Part shown: positions 47,705-59,944 of the stretch, piece after piece | Layout of the letters: every line of letters starts with the position of its first letter | Numbering within the stretch: position 1 is the stretch's first letter | Assembly: GCA_003013855.2 (NCBI GenBank) | Contig: ML058586.1 | Span: 3,586,196 to 3,650,195 of the forward strand | Origin: Liriodendron chinense | Taxonomy: Eukaryota > Streptophyta > Magnoliopsida > Magnoliales > Magnoliaceae | DNA: 64,000 bases | Reading direction: 5' to 3' | Position numbers and translations under genes: made by a program | Notes under the pieces: model-generated | Seen by the model: the letters and a program-made list of their open reading frames with translations, nothing else | Told to the model about the DNA's origin: nothing | The model's database searches: none

Positions 47705-48793
47705 TTACTCTGGCCTTATTCGCACCATTACGTAATCTCCTTCCTGAAATTCTTGCGTTCTAAGATGAAAATTAGCTGAAATTTTATAATCATCATCGCT
47801 CTTATTTATCCGCTGTCTAATATGTGTATGCAAATCATGAATATGGCGTGCAAATGCATCGGCTGATTCAGAAGATTGTTGGGTAACAGACATAGGTAAG
47901 AGATATATAGGCATTCTAGGTTTATAACCACTTACAATTTCAAAAGGACTCAACCCTGTAGATCTATTAACTGACCCATTATAAGCAAATTCAGCAGTTG
48001 GCAAAATTAGGTCCCAAGTCTTAACATGCTCACCCACTAGACAACATAGAAGATTTCCAAGACTACAGTTTACCACTTCAGTTTGACCATCTGTTCGTGG
48101 GTGGTAAGCAGTAGAAAATTGTAAACGAGTTCTCATAATGTGCCACAGTGTCTTCCAAAAATAGCTAGTAAATCTGACATCACGATCAGACACTATGGTT
48201 TTAGGAAACCCATGGAGACGCACCACACCATAAAAAAAGATGCGAGCAACATGAGACGCATCCGACGTTTTCGAACATGGGAGGAAATGCGCCATCTTAG
48301 AAAAACAATCCACAACGACAAAAACGGAATCGTGTTTCTTGATTGTCTTGGGAAGCCCAAGCACGAAATTCATACTAATGTCCTGCCACGGAGAATGTGG
48401 CACTGGCAATGGCGTATACAGCCCGGTATTTTGCTTTCTTTGCTTTGTCAGCTGACATGTACGACACTGTCCTAAAACTTTGGCTACATTTCGCTTCAGA
48501 CTTGGCCAATAGAAAAGATCTTCCACAAGGGCAATGGTCTTATCACGACCAAAATGGCCAGCTATCCCTCCTGAATGAAGCTTCCAGATTAGGAATTCGC
48601 GAAGGGACATACGGGGAATACAAAGTCTGTCTCCCTTGAAAAGGAAGCCATCTTTAAGAACATACTTACCCATAATACGCTGGTCACTGGAGAGCGACAC
48701 GTAAGTACCCCCAAAATCAGGACATGCGGGGTATTCATCTTTCAGTTGCTCAAATCCGACTACCTCTACACTCGAGGAGTTGAGCAACGCCAC
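47705..48793 (-). pseudogene. Integrase (chromovirus pol fragment)
   Basis: An open stretch of about 360 codons. The N-terminal zinc-binding part reads HSGGIAGHFGRDKT followed by CRTCQLTK, giving the HHCC pattern. The core has VVVDCFSKMAHF (first Asp), IVSDRDVRF (second Asp) and DGQTEVVN (Glu), so the DDE triad is intact. The polypeptide is cut off from RNase H by frame changes around 48,800-48,900 and from the chromodomain by a later frame change. Confidence 0.9.
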
Positions 48794-50045
48794 TCTTCTA
48801 CTAAGGGCATCCGCTGGTTTCTTTTTAACCCCGGCCTTGTGTTTCAGAACAAACGAATATTTCTGAAGAAACGCTACCCACTTAGCATGCCTTTGGGTTG
48901 AGTTTCTTCTGAGAATGTAAATATCTCAAAGCGTCATGGTCAGAAAACAAAATGAATTCCTACGGTAGGAGATAGTGTCGCCAATGTCTCAGGGATTGCA
49001 CTGCCGTATAAAATTCTTTGTCATAAGTGGAGTACTTTTGTTTTGCCTCATTCAGTTTCTCACTGAAATAGGCTATTGGGTGTTCTTCTTGACTTAACAC
49101 TCCACCTATACCGACACCAGACGCATCATACGCTACTTCAAAGACTTTAGAAAAGTCAGGTAGACGCATGACAGGAGCTTCTACCATCTTGCCCTTAATT
49201 TTCTTGAAAGCCTTGACTGCGGCTTTAGACCACACGAACTCTCCATTTTTCATGCACTCAGTAATGGGAGCCATGATCGTGCTAAAACCCTTAATGAACC
49301 AACAATAAAAAGTTGCTAAGCCGTAAAAGCTTCGCACCTCATGAATGTTCCTCAGTTCGGGCCACTCAACTATGGCCCTGACCTTTTCAGGGTCTGCGCG
49401 CATTCCTTCATATGATACTCTAAATCCTAATAACACAACTTGACTAGACATGAACGCACATTTCTTAAGATTAGCATACAACTTCTCATTCCTAAGGATG
49501 TTACAGACCTGCTTCAAGTATTCAAGGTGTGATTCATTAGTGGTACTATAAATAAGAATGTCGTCAAAGTACACCACTAGGAATTTTCCCATGAACGGCC
49601 TCAAAACTTGTGTCATCACCCGCATGAAAGTACTGGGTGCGTTAGTCAAGCCAAAGGGCATGACCAACCACTCATACAACCCATCTTTCGTTTTAAACAC
49701 AGTCTTCCACTCATCTCCTGGGCGTATACAGATCTGGTGATATCCACTCTTGAGATCTATCTTAGAGAACATAGTGGACCTGGCCATCATGTCAAGCATA
49801 TAATCGAGTCTAGGTATAGGGAACCTATACTTGACAGTAATTTTGTTTATGGCACGGCTGTCCACACACATACGCCGCATGCCGTCTTTCTTTGGCGTCA
49901 ACAATGCAGGCACGGCACACGGGCTCATACTCTCTTGGATGAAACCCTTTTGCAGAAGCTCATCAACTTGCCTCTTTAACTCTACATGCTCTGCGGGGTT
50001 CATCATGTAGTGAGGAAGGTTTGGCTGAGACAAGATCAATGGCAT
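48790..50045 (-). pseudogene. Reverse transcriptase and RNase H (chromovirus pol fragment)
   Basis: The RT fingers read KKDGMRRMCVDSRAINKITV, the catalytic motif is VVYFDDILIYS, and MPFGLTNAPSTFMRVM lies between them. RNase H starts at VAYDASGVGIGGVLSQ. The frame stops at a TAG at 48960-48962, in the HYLLP segment where a Lys codon would normally follow. RNase H continues as EFILFSDHDALRYLHSQKKLN before a further frameshift near 48,890. The retroelement is therefore unable to encode an intact polyprotein. Confidence 0.9.
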
Positions 50046-51016
50046 GCTGTATGTCCCTCATAAGTGGCAAATCATTCGGTAAATCTTCAGGAAATACATC
50101 ACTGTATTCCTTCAGGACCGAGGTCACCTCACGAGGCAACTCTAATGGAACCTCAGGTGTAATCTCTCTAGCCACAAGGGCATACACCATAGAATCCTCC
50201 TTAGCCTCTTTTTCAAACTCTCTTGCGCTGATTATATGGAGAGACTTAGGCTTGGATTTCCCCACTCCTCTAGGCTCGCTTGCATTCTCATCCTTCTTCT
50301 TCCCTAGTGTGTTATTAGGTGGCATAGGGTTAAGTTTGATCTTTTTACCGTTATGCATGAAGGTACACGCATTCGAATGGCCGAAAATCGTGACATCATT
50401 ATCGAATAGCCACGGTCTACCTAAGATAACATGTCCCACATCCATAGGTAAAATATCACACCTACAGGGACTCCTTGTATGACCCAAACTCGATGGGGAC
50501 TAAACATTGATGGGTGACAGGAAAGGATGTCTTGTCAACCCAAGAAACTTTATATGGGTCGGGATAAGGTGTGGATTTCAATTTCAAGCAATCTAAGGTG
50601 CTAGTGAAAATCACATTCTGACAGCTTCCACTGTCCACTATCACCTTACAATTCTTTTCACCACACTTGGCAATAGTGTAGAAGATAGTGTTTCGACGCC
50701 AGTCAACACTACTTCTAGACTGAGCTAGCACACGCCCGACTACTGCAAGCATTGCTTCCCCATCTAATTCTTCCTCATCAGTAAGTCTTCCTTCAGGGTG
50801 ATATTCTTTGACTTCATAATCACCCTGATTATCTCCACCCTCATGGGACTCGCCTACAACTAAGGCTTTTCCACGGTTCTTCGTAGGACACTGATTAGAC
50901 ATGTGGCCAAGATTGCCACACTCATTGCACCTCACTTGGCTCATATTATTAGGACCGGCACCAAGAACCCATTTGCCCTTATCCTCCCTAGACCTAGGCG
51001 GAATAGTCGCCTGCAC
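49963..51016 (-). pseudogene. Zinc knuckle, protease and linker (chromovirus gag-pol fragment)
   Basis: Two overlapping frames cover this stretch. The upstream frame (50462-51016) has a CCHC knuckle CNECGNLGHMSNQC and the protease motif VIVDSGSCQNVI (DSG catalytic triplet). The downstream frame (49963-50487) continues the protease with VGHVILGRPWLFDND and the linker SVLKEYSDVFPEDLP. The switch implies a frameshift near 50,470-50,490; another near 50,020-50,045 leads into RT. Confidence 0.85.
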
Positions 51017-51146
51017 TCTAGGCTGACTACCAACGTTAGGTCTAGTCCCCTGGCAACTAGATCTAGCACTAGAGTCTCGGGACTCAAAACGACGAACGAC
51101 AGGAGCCTTCAGATATTGCTATAACTCCTGCACGACTTGATATGCT

Positions 51147-51984
51147 TCATCCAAGTCCGTTAAGGGCTGAGTCATAAGCTCGCGCTGAAGATCCGCACGA
51201 AGGCCCATCTTGAAACGCGAGAGACGTTACTAGAGAGTCTTCTTGGATATCACATCGCATCATATATTCTTCAAATTTAGTGATGCAGTCAGTAACAGAC
51301 ATTGACCCTTGGCGTAAGGATTGCCATTGGTCAAAGAGCTTCTGACGGTATGAGAGAGGAAGGTATTTTTCCTTCAACTTCTCTTTTATCTCATACCAAT
51401 GTGTGATAGGGGCTCTACCAACTCTTTCTATCTTACGCTCGGTGTTGGTCCAAAATAGCTTGGCTTGGCCCACAAGTTTCATCTTGGCAAACCACATTTG
51501 ACGGTTTTCTAACATGTCATACCACTCAAAGTAGTGGTCCATGTCAGCGACCCAGTCAAGGAATGCCTTGGGATCCAGGCGCCCATCAAAACTTGGGGCT
51601 TCCACCTTCACGTTCTTCATCGCACGCTCATCGGGATCGTAGTGGTCTGGATAGTCATATGTAGCTTATGCTTCCAACACAACACCACGACCAGCTCCAC
51701 GTCCCCTACCACCATGTCCTCCACGTATGAGAACACGTTCCTCAATGATTTCTCCTGCTTGAGAGTGTGTCTTCCCCAAGAGTGGGGTTCTCCCTTTGGG
51801 ATGTCTCTAATTGCTCAACTCTATTCATGGTGGTGGTCATCTGGGTACTTAAACGAGCGAATTCATTCTTTTGTCTCGTTTCCATTGCAATTATCTTTTG
51901 CATCAATTGAGCAAGTTGCTTAGATAACTGCTCGTTGTTCATGATTGGTTGAAGTCCGAAATCTCTACTTTTTCTCGTGGGCAT
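51147..51984 (-). pseudogene. gag (chromovirus)
   Basis: The likely start at 51982-51984 gives MPTRKSRDFGLQPIMNNEQL and a coiled-coil-like stretch. A frame change occurs around 51,760, followed by a GRGRGAGRG segment and a TAA at about 51,667. The capsid-like block then reads VEAPSFDGRLDPKAFLDWV, ..YLPLSYRQKLFDQWQSLRQG and ..FEEYMMRCDIQED, typical of plant Ty3/gypsy Gag. At least two lesions disrupt it. Confidence 0.85.
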
Positions 51985-52260
51985 ACAACTATGACTTGAA
52001 CCAAACTCTACCCAACTAGACTACTAGGTGTTACGACTTACAAGATGAAAGCGATGAATGCAAAACTAATATAAACTAACACAACTAAATTAAGACAGGA
52101 AACAACTCAAATTTGGAATTTTCCAAATTAGGAAACTTTCTAAAGTTGAAAAGTATCTAAAATTGGAAACTTTCTAAATCTAGAACTTTCCTAAAATAGA
52201 CCTAAAAATCAAAACCCAAATTTGATAACTCGATCTAACCATAACCATGCAAAGCCTATT

Positions 52261-52271
52261 CTCTGATACCA
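52261..52271 (-). other. Primer-binding site, tRNA-Met type (chromovirus)
   Basis: The minus strand reads TGGTATCAGAG four bases after the 5' LTR ends in CATCA, matching the initiator tRNA-Met complement for 11 bases. Confidence 0.85.
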
Positions 52272-52275
52272 AATT

Positions 52276-53214
52276 TGATGTAGGACAGCCCTAAGGATGA
52301 TGCATGCATGTGAACACAATTAATCAGCGGAAAAATAAAGAGAATAATAACCTAAAATTCAGAGCTAATCATCATAAACGAAGAAAATAACAAAGATATA
52401 TGCAATGATGCGGCTATCCATCACAACCACGAAGTATAGACATTCATAAAGTACTAGGGTTGGATCCAGCGAGGAATAAGACCTCCCGATCTTGCATGGC
52501 TATAACTCAATCAATCAATATGAATCTCTAATCTAGAAAATCAAGGGATTTCGGATTAGGGATTTGAAAATCTGAAAACTTTAGGGTTTATGCTCAAAAT
52601 CAGATTTTGGGATTGTAGCTAATGAAGCAAGTAGGTTTAGAAAAGATAGAATTACCTAGAAGAAGGATTAGAGGGGCACAAAAAGTAAGTAAAAGGAAAG
52701 AGGTATCAAGAGAGAAGAAAAATCACCATGAGAGAGAGAGAAGAAGAGAAGCACCAAGAGGCTTTCATTAATCAATAATAATCAACTAATTCGTTTTTAG
52801 GGCTTAGTCCACTTAAATAAGCAAACAAAAGACATAAAATTAATAAAATACCCCTAAAACTAAGAAAAAACACGAAATAAAATGTAAGTGCGCGAAAGTT
52901 AGGGCGCTCAGTCAGGCGCCCAATCGGTCGCCCGAAGTCGTCCGAAAACCTCCAGAGAGGTTTGGGCGCTCGACAGAAAAAGTTCGGGCACCCGATAGGG
53001 GTGCTCGAAGGCTGTGGTCGAGCGCCCGATGGGGCGCCCAAAGATGTATCTTCGTTTCTCCTTTCATCCTTCACACGTGTGTCTTCCCTAAGTGGGGTCT
53101 TCTATGTGTTCAATCACATGTAAAGGGTCTTCAGCGGGTCTTCAGTTCCTCAATAATTGCCTATGTTGGCACTTTCTCCGTTGGTACATCTTGAATGATT
53201 TTGTGTCCGCATCA
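52276..53214 (-). repeat. 5' LTR of the chromovirus
   Basis: 939 bp, the counterpart of 46320-47252 and bounded by the same TGATG/CATCA inverted termini. The GGGCGCCCGA-rich cluster lies at 52890-53045 and shows several C-to-T or G-to-A changes relative to the other LTR, as expected from decay of methylated CG sites. Confidence 0.95.
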
Positions 53215-53219
53215 CAATT

Positions 53220-54000
53220 ACTTGAGAAATTAGTTTTCATGCATCATGAATTAATGTCCCAATGTGACCATTGCGTGCAAATGGAGCACACGGTTCACAC
53301 TTCATTGATCATAGAGTGCACTTGATGGGCTCCACTGTAAATGGGGCTTGCCCAAAAAATCTTCTAGTTTGTATGATTCTAGCCATCCAATCTTTAGCGC
53401 TTTTTGTTAATTCTTCTTGTCTTTCTGCATAACCATTGTTTTTTTTAGACCACTAATCAAAGGAATAGGATCTTCTAACCAGAGAGCAATTATGCCACTA
53501 GGATAATTGGACCAATGTGCAATTTCCAAATTTGGGGATCTTCCATATTTGTGCTACTCAAAATTCACACAAAAAAATGCAGATGGAATCATGGAAACAC
53601 AATCTCACACAAAACACATTAAGAAAAAGCAAAAAATACACCAAGATAAAAACAATATGGCATCCACCACTAAAAAGAAATTCTTACTCTGTGATCAATA
53701 TCATGAAACTAATTTCCAGATACTTTTCAGCTTACAAGACTGCCATCAGAAAATACAATTAAATATTTAAAATACACAGAAATGCACCCCAAAAAATCAT
53801 CATGCATCAAAAGCTCAAGCACTCTAACACTCACCACAATAACCAAAAAGACCCATCAATCAAAGCTTCGGAATGAATAGAACCATGTCACTAATTCTCC
53901 AAAATGAGAAACTGTAGATCCCTCAGACCGCAATTTAATCATCGATTAATTAAAAAAAATATTCAAATCTAAAATATAAAACGGCACAACAGAAATACAT
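53220..54000. other. Gene-free, AT-rich
   Basis: A-rich sequence with short open frames (about 53507-53770) dominated by Lys, Asn and His codons. No family match or splice-supported coding potential. Confidence 0.5.
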
Positions 54001-54009
54001 GGAGCCACT

Positions 54010-54372
54010 AAATTAAACCCAACCTGAATCACCTGATTGGTTTGCATACAGCACCATTTTCCATAACCCAAAGTGGAAAAAATGGGTGTATTCAAATTCA
54101 ATCAGGGTGTATGCATACACCTTTTCTTTCAAATACCTCAGAATGGGAAAATGGGTGTATGCAAATCCAATCAGGAAGTGCATGCATAGACCCGTTTTCA
54201 ATATCCAAAATGGCGAAATGGGTGTATGCAAATTCAATCAGGGTGCGTATACATACACACCCATTTTCAATACGGGAAAATGGGTGTATGCATGCACTCA
54301 TTTTAAGTACCCAAAAATGGGAAATCGCTACCCAAGAAGGAGAAATGGGTGTTTACAAAATCAATCAAGGTG
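54010..54372. repeat. Tandem repeat with ATGGGTGTATGC units
   Basis: Five degenerate units of roughly 60-70 bp start with AAATGGGTGTATGCAAATTC and contain CAATCAGG, ATGCATACACC and CATTTTC. The words ATGGGTGTAT and ATACACCCAT make it partly palindromic. Open frames on both strands encode only the repeat. Confidence 0.8.
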
Positions 54373-54562
54373 ACAGTAGATATCAAAACCCCAAAAGATA
54401 ATCACGCCCAAAGCAAACCACACCGACACCAACCAATACAAAAAAAAACAACTCCCCAAGATTCCAAGCTTCCATATGAACGAGATAATGTTCTGTTTTT
54501 GCAAAGAAAATTGGAAGGAGAAATTCAAATACAGTGGAAATTAGAGTAGGAAAATGACATAC

Positions 54563-54660
54563 CCAGAAATCAAAGAACAAGATCTACCACCGAAACCTCT
54601 TCAAAATTTCGACAGGAATATGATATTTGTGAGAGCTCTCAAGTCGGTGGAAGTCAGATT
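54563..54660 (-). promoter_or_regulatory. Candidate 5'-UTR exon and splice donor of the DnaJ gene
   Basis: The minus strand reads GTTCTTTGATTTCTGG followed by GTATGTCATT, a good GT donor at 54562. It could pair with the acceptor at 45879 just before the DnaJ ATG. The intron would be about 8.7 kb and would contain the whole chromovirus. The exon's left and right limits are guesses and a nearer first exon is possible. Confidence 0.3.
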
Positions 54661-55190
54661 TCCAGTTTATCCCGGTAAATCTCAGGGCAAGTCATTGGAA
54701 GTCGGATTTCCAGTTCAACCCGGTAAATCTCAGGGGAATATATACGGGATTTTTACCAGGAACCCTGAGAAATCTATATTTTACCAAATAACCTCGATGA
54801 TTGGAAATTAGTAGAGGTATTTTAACGGATGGAATTACAAAAATACCTGATCTAATTTTCTTCTTCTTTCAAGCAGTGAAAGTCAAGACTTGTGGGTCCC
54901 ACTATGGTATGTGTATAACATCCAACCTGTCCAACATATGCACCCCATGGTGATACCACTATAAAAAAAAAAAATACCCAGGCCGATCAAGTAATCAAGT
55001 GGCCACACTTGAATTAGGATATTTTGAATGGTGTGTACAAAATTTGTATGGATTGGCTCACCTTATGATCGAATCTTCCATGTATTTGATTTGTCTAATA
55101 ATCATATTGGTGTCCATCTAGTGGACAGATTGATGCCAAACACATACTACGTAGGCTCCACAATTCTCAATTCTCCTTTTTGTAAAGAAA
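54661..55190. other. Gene-free region with short repeats
   Basis: A small repeat TTTCCAGTT(T/C)A(T/A)CCCGGTAAATC recurs twice near 54659-54730. At 54890-55160 there are weak GGGTCCCAC / CCAACCTGTCC motifs of the hairpin family. A possible promoter region of the DnaJ gene if the distal 5'-UTR exon is real. Confidence 0.4.
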
Positions 55191-55439
55191 ACAAATAGCG
55201 GCAGGTAATGGAAAAGGATACGATTCTTCGATGTTATTTTGTAAAATTCGAATTCTTGATGAATTTTGTACTAATTGATGAATTTTGTACTAAATATCGT
55301 ATACACAGAAATTTCAATAAAATCGTTATACGTACATTGGTGCCCGGCCAGAGCATGGAATATAATACGTTTTCTACGTATCTTCTTCTTCGTTTTCAAC
55401 GTATCTTCTTATTAAATCTTCTTTATACGCTTGAAAAAA

Positions 55440-56060
55440 CTCATCTTATTGAATTCAACATGCACGGCAATAATTCAACGAGCACAATGAATCTTCAATG
55501 AGATTTCATTGATTTTCAACGAGCATAGCGACAATTCAACGTTTTTAGGGATAATTTAACGAGATCTCTGTAGCTACGGTTAAAATCCGTAACTCTTAGT
55601 TCAAATTCAATGAGATCTCATTGGTATTCAATGACAATTTAAAAAGTTCATTGAATTTTGATTAAATGTTACGGATTTTAATCGTAAGTATAGAGTGCTC
55701 ATTGAAATTTGAATGATGCTAGTCAATTTCATTGTGCTGGTTGAATGCAAGGATTACTCTATGGCTACGGTTAAAATTCGTAGCCTTTAGTTAAAATTCA
55801 ACGACATCTCATTAAATATTAATGAGATCTTGTTGAAATTTCACTGTGCTCATTGAATTATCGTCGTGCACATTGAATTTTACTGTGCTCGTTGAAATTT
55901 CACTATGGTCATTGAATTTCACTGTGCTCGTTGAAATTTCATTGTGCTCATTGAATTATCGCCTTGCACGTTAAATTTCACTGCGCTCATTGAAATTTTA
56001 CTGTGCTCATTGAATTATCGCCATGCACGTTGAATTTCACTGCACTTGTTGAAATTTTTC
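55440..56060. repeat. Degenerate tandem array of CATTGAA words
   Basis: Dozens of short words such as CTGTGCTCATTGAA, GTTGAATTTCACTG and GAATTATCGCC(A/T)TGCACG recur with 20-40 bp spacing, strongest at 55830-56050. It looks like an old, diverged minisatellite. Confidence 0.7.
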
Positions 56061-57030
56061 AAAAATTTCACATTCACATTTTAACAAACACATTATATCC
56101 AAATTTGAAACCAACCCAAAAATTTCACATGCACATTTCAACGAATACATTGTATCCAAGAGGAAGATAGATTTTTTCAAGAAGAAAGAAAATGAAAAAT
56201 GCGGAAGAGGTGAACAATATCGGAGCTGTTCATCTCGCCAACCACGCTCTATAGTGTTATGTTCTGTAAAATAAGGCTGATTTTGCAACTGGGCTACCAT
56301 TATTGCATTCCTTCTAACCGTTCATTACAAGTATAATGTTTAGTAACTTAGACAGGTTTGGATTCCTGTAAATCATCACCCTATACGAGGCATGGATGTT
56401 GGCCAATCTAGACCGTCCATATTGTGGCCCGCAAGGCTGATGACAGAGCATAAAAATGATGCTTAGCAAAATATCCAAGCCAATCCAATCAATGGCTCTT
56501 AAATGGATATTTAGAAACAAGATTGGCTGGGCACAGTGACCTATAAGGCCCATTTGGCAACTAGATCGGCAACTCATTCGAGCCGAATTGATTCAGTTGA
56601 GTCCAATCCTTTTTGGCACCACCACTTAATGGTAGAAATATGCTTAACTCGCGTATGAGTTACACCTTGACTCAATGAAGTTGGGTCCAATCCGACTTGG
56701 CACCACAAGTCAGCGTTGGAAATATGCCTGACTCAGCCTAACTCATATGAGGCATGCCATGACTTGGTCAAGTCTTGTCTAACTCAGGACAGTATCCCTG
56801 AGTCTTCAATCTGTTTACATAGGAAGAATTACATGAACCTCACTGGAGGTGAGATAAGTACTCCATCCTCTATCATTGAGTCTAGACAACGAGGCCCATA
56901 GAGTTGTGAACTTATCCAGAGTATTGGTCCGATGGCTTTCAACGGCCTGGATCACCCCAGCATGTGTCCAAATAAAAAAAAACTAACCTCATCACAAGCT
57001 TACAATAATAATATAATTAAATAAAGCTTT
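56061..57030. other. Gene-free
   Basis: Scattered short frames and degenerate repeats (CTTGACTCAATGAAGTTGGGTCC-like words at 56590-56770). No supportable gene. Confidence 0.5.
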
Positions 57031-57039
57031 CACTTTAGT

Positions 57040-57445
57040 CCTTTGTTGGTCACTCGGTCGTTTGTGGGCTTGTGGTTGTTGGACAGGGGCGGGGCTGTAG
57101 GTTGGACGGACAGACGGACAGTGGTGGTCGTCGGTTGTTGGACAGTGGGGGTCGTCGCCTCGTCGGACAGGAGAATGAGATTGGCTGTCGCTTGTCGGAC
57201 AACAGGGGTCGTCGCCCGTCGAACAAGGAAGGTGGTTGACGCCTGACGGATTGGGGGGGGGGGGGGGGGAGGTCGCAGGGAGCAGAGAGAGAGAGTACTT
57301 GGCCCGCCTAGCCGGATGACTGAATGCCGGCCGAAAGCCTGCCAACCTAGGGTTTTGAGAGAGAGTGCTCGAAGGGGGCGGGCCTTCAAATTTTTTTTTT
57401 TTTTTTTTTTTTTTGCGCCGGGGGGGGGGGGAGGGGGGGGCTTCA
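57040..57445. repeat. GTCG-rich low-complexity region with G and T runs
   Basis: Degenerate GTCGTCGCC / GTTGGACAG(T/G)GG units, a G run at about 57251-57269, a T run at 57391-57413 and further G runs at 57419-57441. Open frames here encode Pro- and Arg-rich low complexity and are not credible genes. Confidence 0.75.
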
Positions 57446-58795
57446 GATTTTTACTTTTTAACTTTAGCTTTTTTTTCTTTTTAATATATATTTAATGGTT
57501 TAAATATACGAGCTTATACGAGCCGAGCCGAATCGAGCCTAGTTTGAGCTGAACCAAGCCTGATTCGAGCTGAGCCGAATCGAGCTCAGGTCAGGCTCGA
57601 GCTTGGTTCAAATAATTCTCAACGAGCTCAAAAAAAAAAGGTTTGGCTTAGTTTGTTCAGCCCTACGAGCCGAGCCAAATTGAGCTTTTTCGAGTCGAGC
57701 CGAGCGAGCTTTTTGAATTGGTTCGGTTCATGTACAGCTCTACTTATATACCTGCCTCTAGGCGGGAAGACTGTACTATATGCCCACCTGATTCTTCCTT
57801 TCGTCGGACTTTGTGGGTCCCACCAATGTTGTTTGCATAAAGTAATATGCTCCGTTAATCCGGTGCGCACCTCTTCCATGAGAAAGAGAGTTAAGAGGGA
57901 GAAAAGTGGGGGGAGAGAGATTGCTTTTCCTCATTCCCATGCCCATATGTCCACACATGTGTGGCCCATTGTGAGAGATGTTTCTCTTAGCATGACCTTA
58001 ATCTTGCTATAGAGTTTTTGGGCATAGACTCTCCTTCTCTCCTTATCTAGGATAGGTATGGGAGAGAACATTCTATTTTAAAGGTTCAGTATCAACAATC
58101 CACCAATATTCAACAGCAGTGATAAACATGTATCACTAGATTTTATCTAACTAATTGTAAAAACGTGATCGGGTATCTAAATGTAGATCCATATGACCTG
58201 ATCTATTAAACGGTGTGAGTTTTTCCTAGCAACTCATGAAAAAAAAAAGAAGAAAAAAAGGGAAGGATGGGCCATTCACATCAATGATTCGATTGTCCAC
58301 GTATTTAAAAACCAACAGGCACACTAAGAGCATTGGTGTATCCAAATAGAGGGCCCAAAAACATAATCACATACATAATATTTACACAAGAATACATCAA
58401 AGCATGTAATCATTCAAGTTTATACAATTTATACATTGCAATTTGGATTGTAATTCATAAAATGCCTTTTGGAAATTCTTCCTTTTCATCTTACAAGTAT
58501 TTTTTTGCTTCGAATTGTCTGTTGCTTGCAGTTGTATCCTTTCAATGCAATTGCAAATTTTTATGAACTGGTTGCACCAAATACATGAGGTCGAGTGACG
58601 ATAACAGGCCTAAAAACTCTCTCTTATTGAACTGACAATCACATGCCAAAACATTCCCTACATTTGGTTGCATGCCATGGCATGCTTCCTCCCCACCAAC
58701 TGCATTTCCTCCCATGCAAGGATCATGAGGCGTGTATGATGAGCAACCTACACCTTCGATCATGATAGCCCGTATATTGAACTCGTTATACCTTG
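57446..58795. other. Gene-free, CGAGCCGAGC-rich repeats
   Basis: From 57510 to 57740 degenerate GAGCCGAGCCGAATCGAGC words dominate. CAGCCCTA (57659-57666) and TACAGCTCTA (57733-57742) resemble right termini of hAT-like elements. The rest shows nothing, although a minus-strand frame at 58542-58826 is open without a family match. Confidence 0.45.
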
Positions 58796-59375
58796 CCAAA
58801 CCTCCCAGATGGGTTTGCACTGGCAAGCAGTGGTTAACAGGGACCGCCGCATGATCTCGCGTACTACTGGCCTCAGTACGTTACGCCGACTACTGCTCCG
58901 GCAGGCCATAATCTTATGCTCTTCAGTGCATCCTATAGCAAGGGGCATGCAGGAACCCGAATTGGGTGAGGTATCAGTCCTATCTCACCCCAAGATGAGG
59001 GACCCACCAGATCGAAAATGACCCACATTCTGTTATCTTGAATTGAACAGGTGGGCCCTGGTTATAAGGATCCTGAGGTGGCCAGGAAGATGACCAAGTT
59101 CGCATCAGAGTGTCGTTGAAGGAGTTGCAGCTCTGGGCAACCAAGTTCCCCCAGACTGTGTGTGGAGGATATGAAGGCGATCCAGAGTCCAGCGACGTGG
59201 ACAGGTTGAGATTCTTTGACTCTAGTCGTCTCCTCATGGGCGAGAGATGGGATGATCAGCTGAGGGACGCCTAGAGCAAGAACCCCATCTTCAGCTTGCC
59301 TGAGTTCCCCCCTGACTGCCTTCTGCAACTTTGCGGGCGAGAGTGGGACATTGCACCCTGGTAAGCACAGCCGTT
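58796..59375 (+). pseudogene. Remnant of a tryptophan aminotransferase-related (TAR)/alliinase-type gene
   Basis: Fragments of the conserved alliinase/TAR C-terminal domain appear in order, in different frames. QAVVNR is at about 58823-58840. DLAYYWPQYVTPTTAPAGHN, continuing LMLFSASYSKGHAGTRIG, is at about 58853-58963; in working relatives the S(Y/K)SKGHAG lysine binds pyridoxal phosphate. An apparent GTGAG donor follows, with an acceptor at about 59050. Then come WALV, KDPEVARKMTKF, KELQLWATKF, SSDVDRLRFFDSSRLLMGERW and PIFSLPEFPPDCLL. There are at least one frame break before DLAYYW, a 2-bp insertion between WALV and KDPEV, a further break after MTKFASECR and an in-frame TAG after QLRDA. 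The N-terminal half is absent. Living relatives (TAA1/TAR) convert tryptophan to indole-3-pyruvate in auxin synthesis or act as alliinase-like C-S lyases; this copy cannot. Confidence 0.75.
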
Positions 59376-59940
59376 CGATTCAGTACCCCGTTGCTGGTGA
59401 GCATGATATTAACCTCTCTAGATAGGAAAATCTGTTTTCCGGTTTGTACAAAAGTGGGACCCTGTATTCGATCTGGATCATCCAGACCGTTGGGTCCTCA
59501 GACCATAGTGAATAGACCATGACCCAGAAAAATCCTTAGTGAACAATCCCAGCCTTTCAATTCGTGGCCTGAAAGTGTATTGCTAAGAGGAGAAATAACA
59601 GCAACAGTGCATATGAACGAGATAAGGCCCAAGATCTGTGGGTGGGATCTCCAAATATGCGAAATTCTGAGGAATGGCCCTTCCATGGTGGGGCAAACCT
59701 ACCAAGGTCTGGGCCCTGATCTGGAGCTGTACTACTATATAGTCAGGCATAGGGTCTTTTGGTGTTGGGTGGACCGGGCTTGGACCTCTTAGGCTAGCAT
59801 GTGGTCCGGGGTCAGGCCTGGGCGGTTGAAGAGGACTGCCCATGGGTGCGTCCCAATCAGTCCAGAGGGGTTTTTGCACTGTTCGTTTTCATTTTGAATT
59901 TTGATAAAAGCCATTTACAACCCGCTTACCTTTTCTTGAA
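59376..59940. other. Gene-free
   Basis: Open frames here do not join to the aminotransferase remnant and match no family. GTGGGGCAAACC / GGCCTGG-like motifs suggest degraded repeat sequence. Confidence 0.45.
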
Positions 59941-59944
59941 AAAT

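Noticed and set aside
57030..57389. Pro-rich open frames of about 120 codons
   Set aside because: Low-complexity GTCG and poly-G/T sequence; no domain, and both strands open.
58542..58826. 94-codon minus-strand open frame next to the aminotransferase remnant
   Set aside because: No family recognised; it overlaps the 5' part of the plus-strand pseudogene and lacks splice support.
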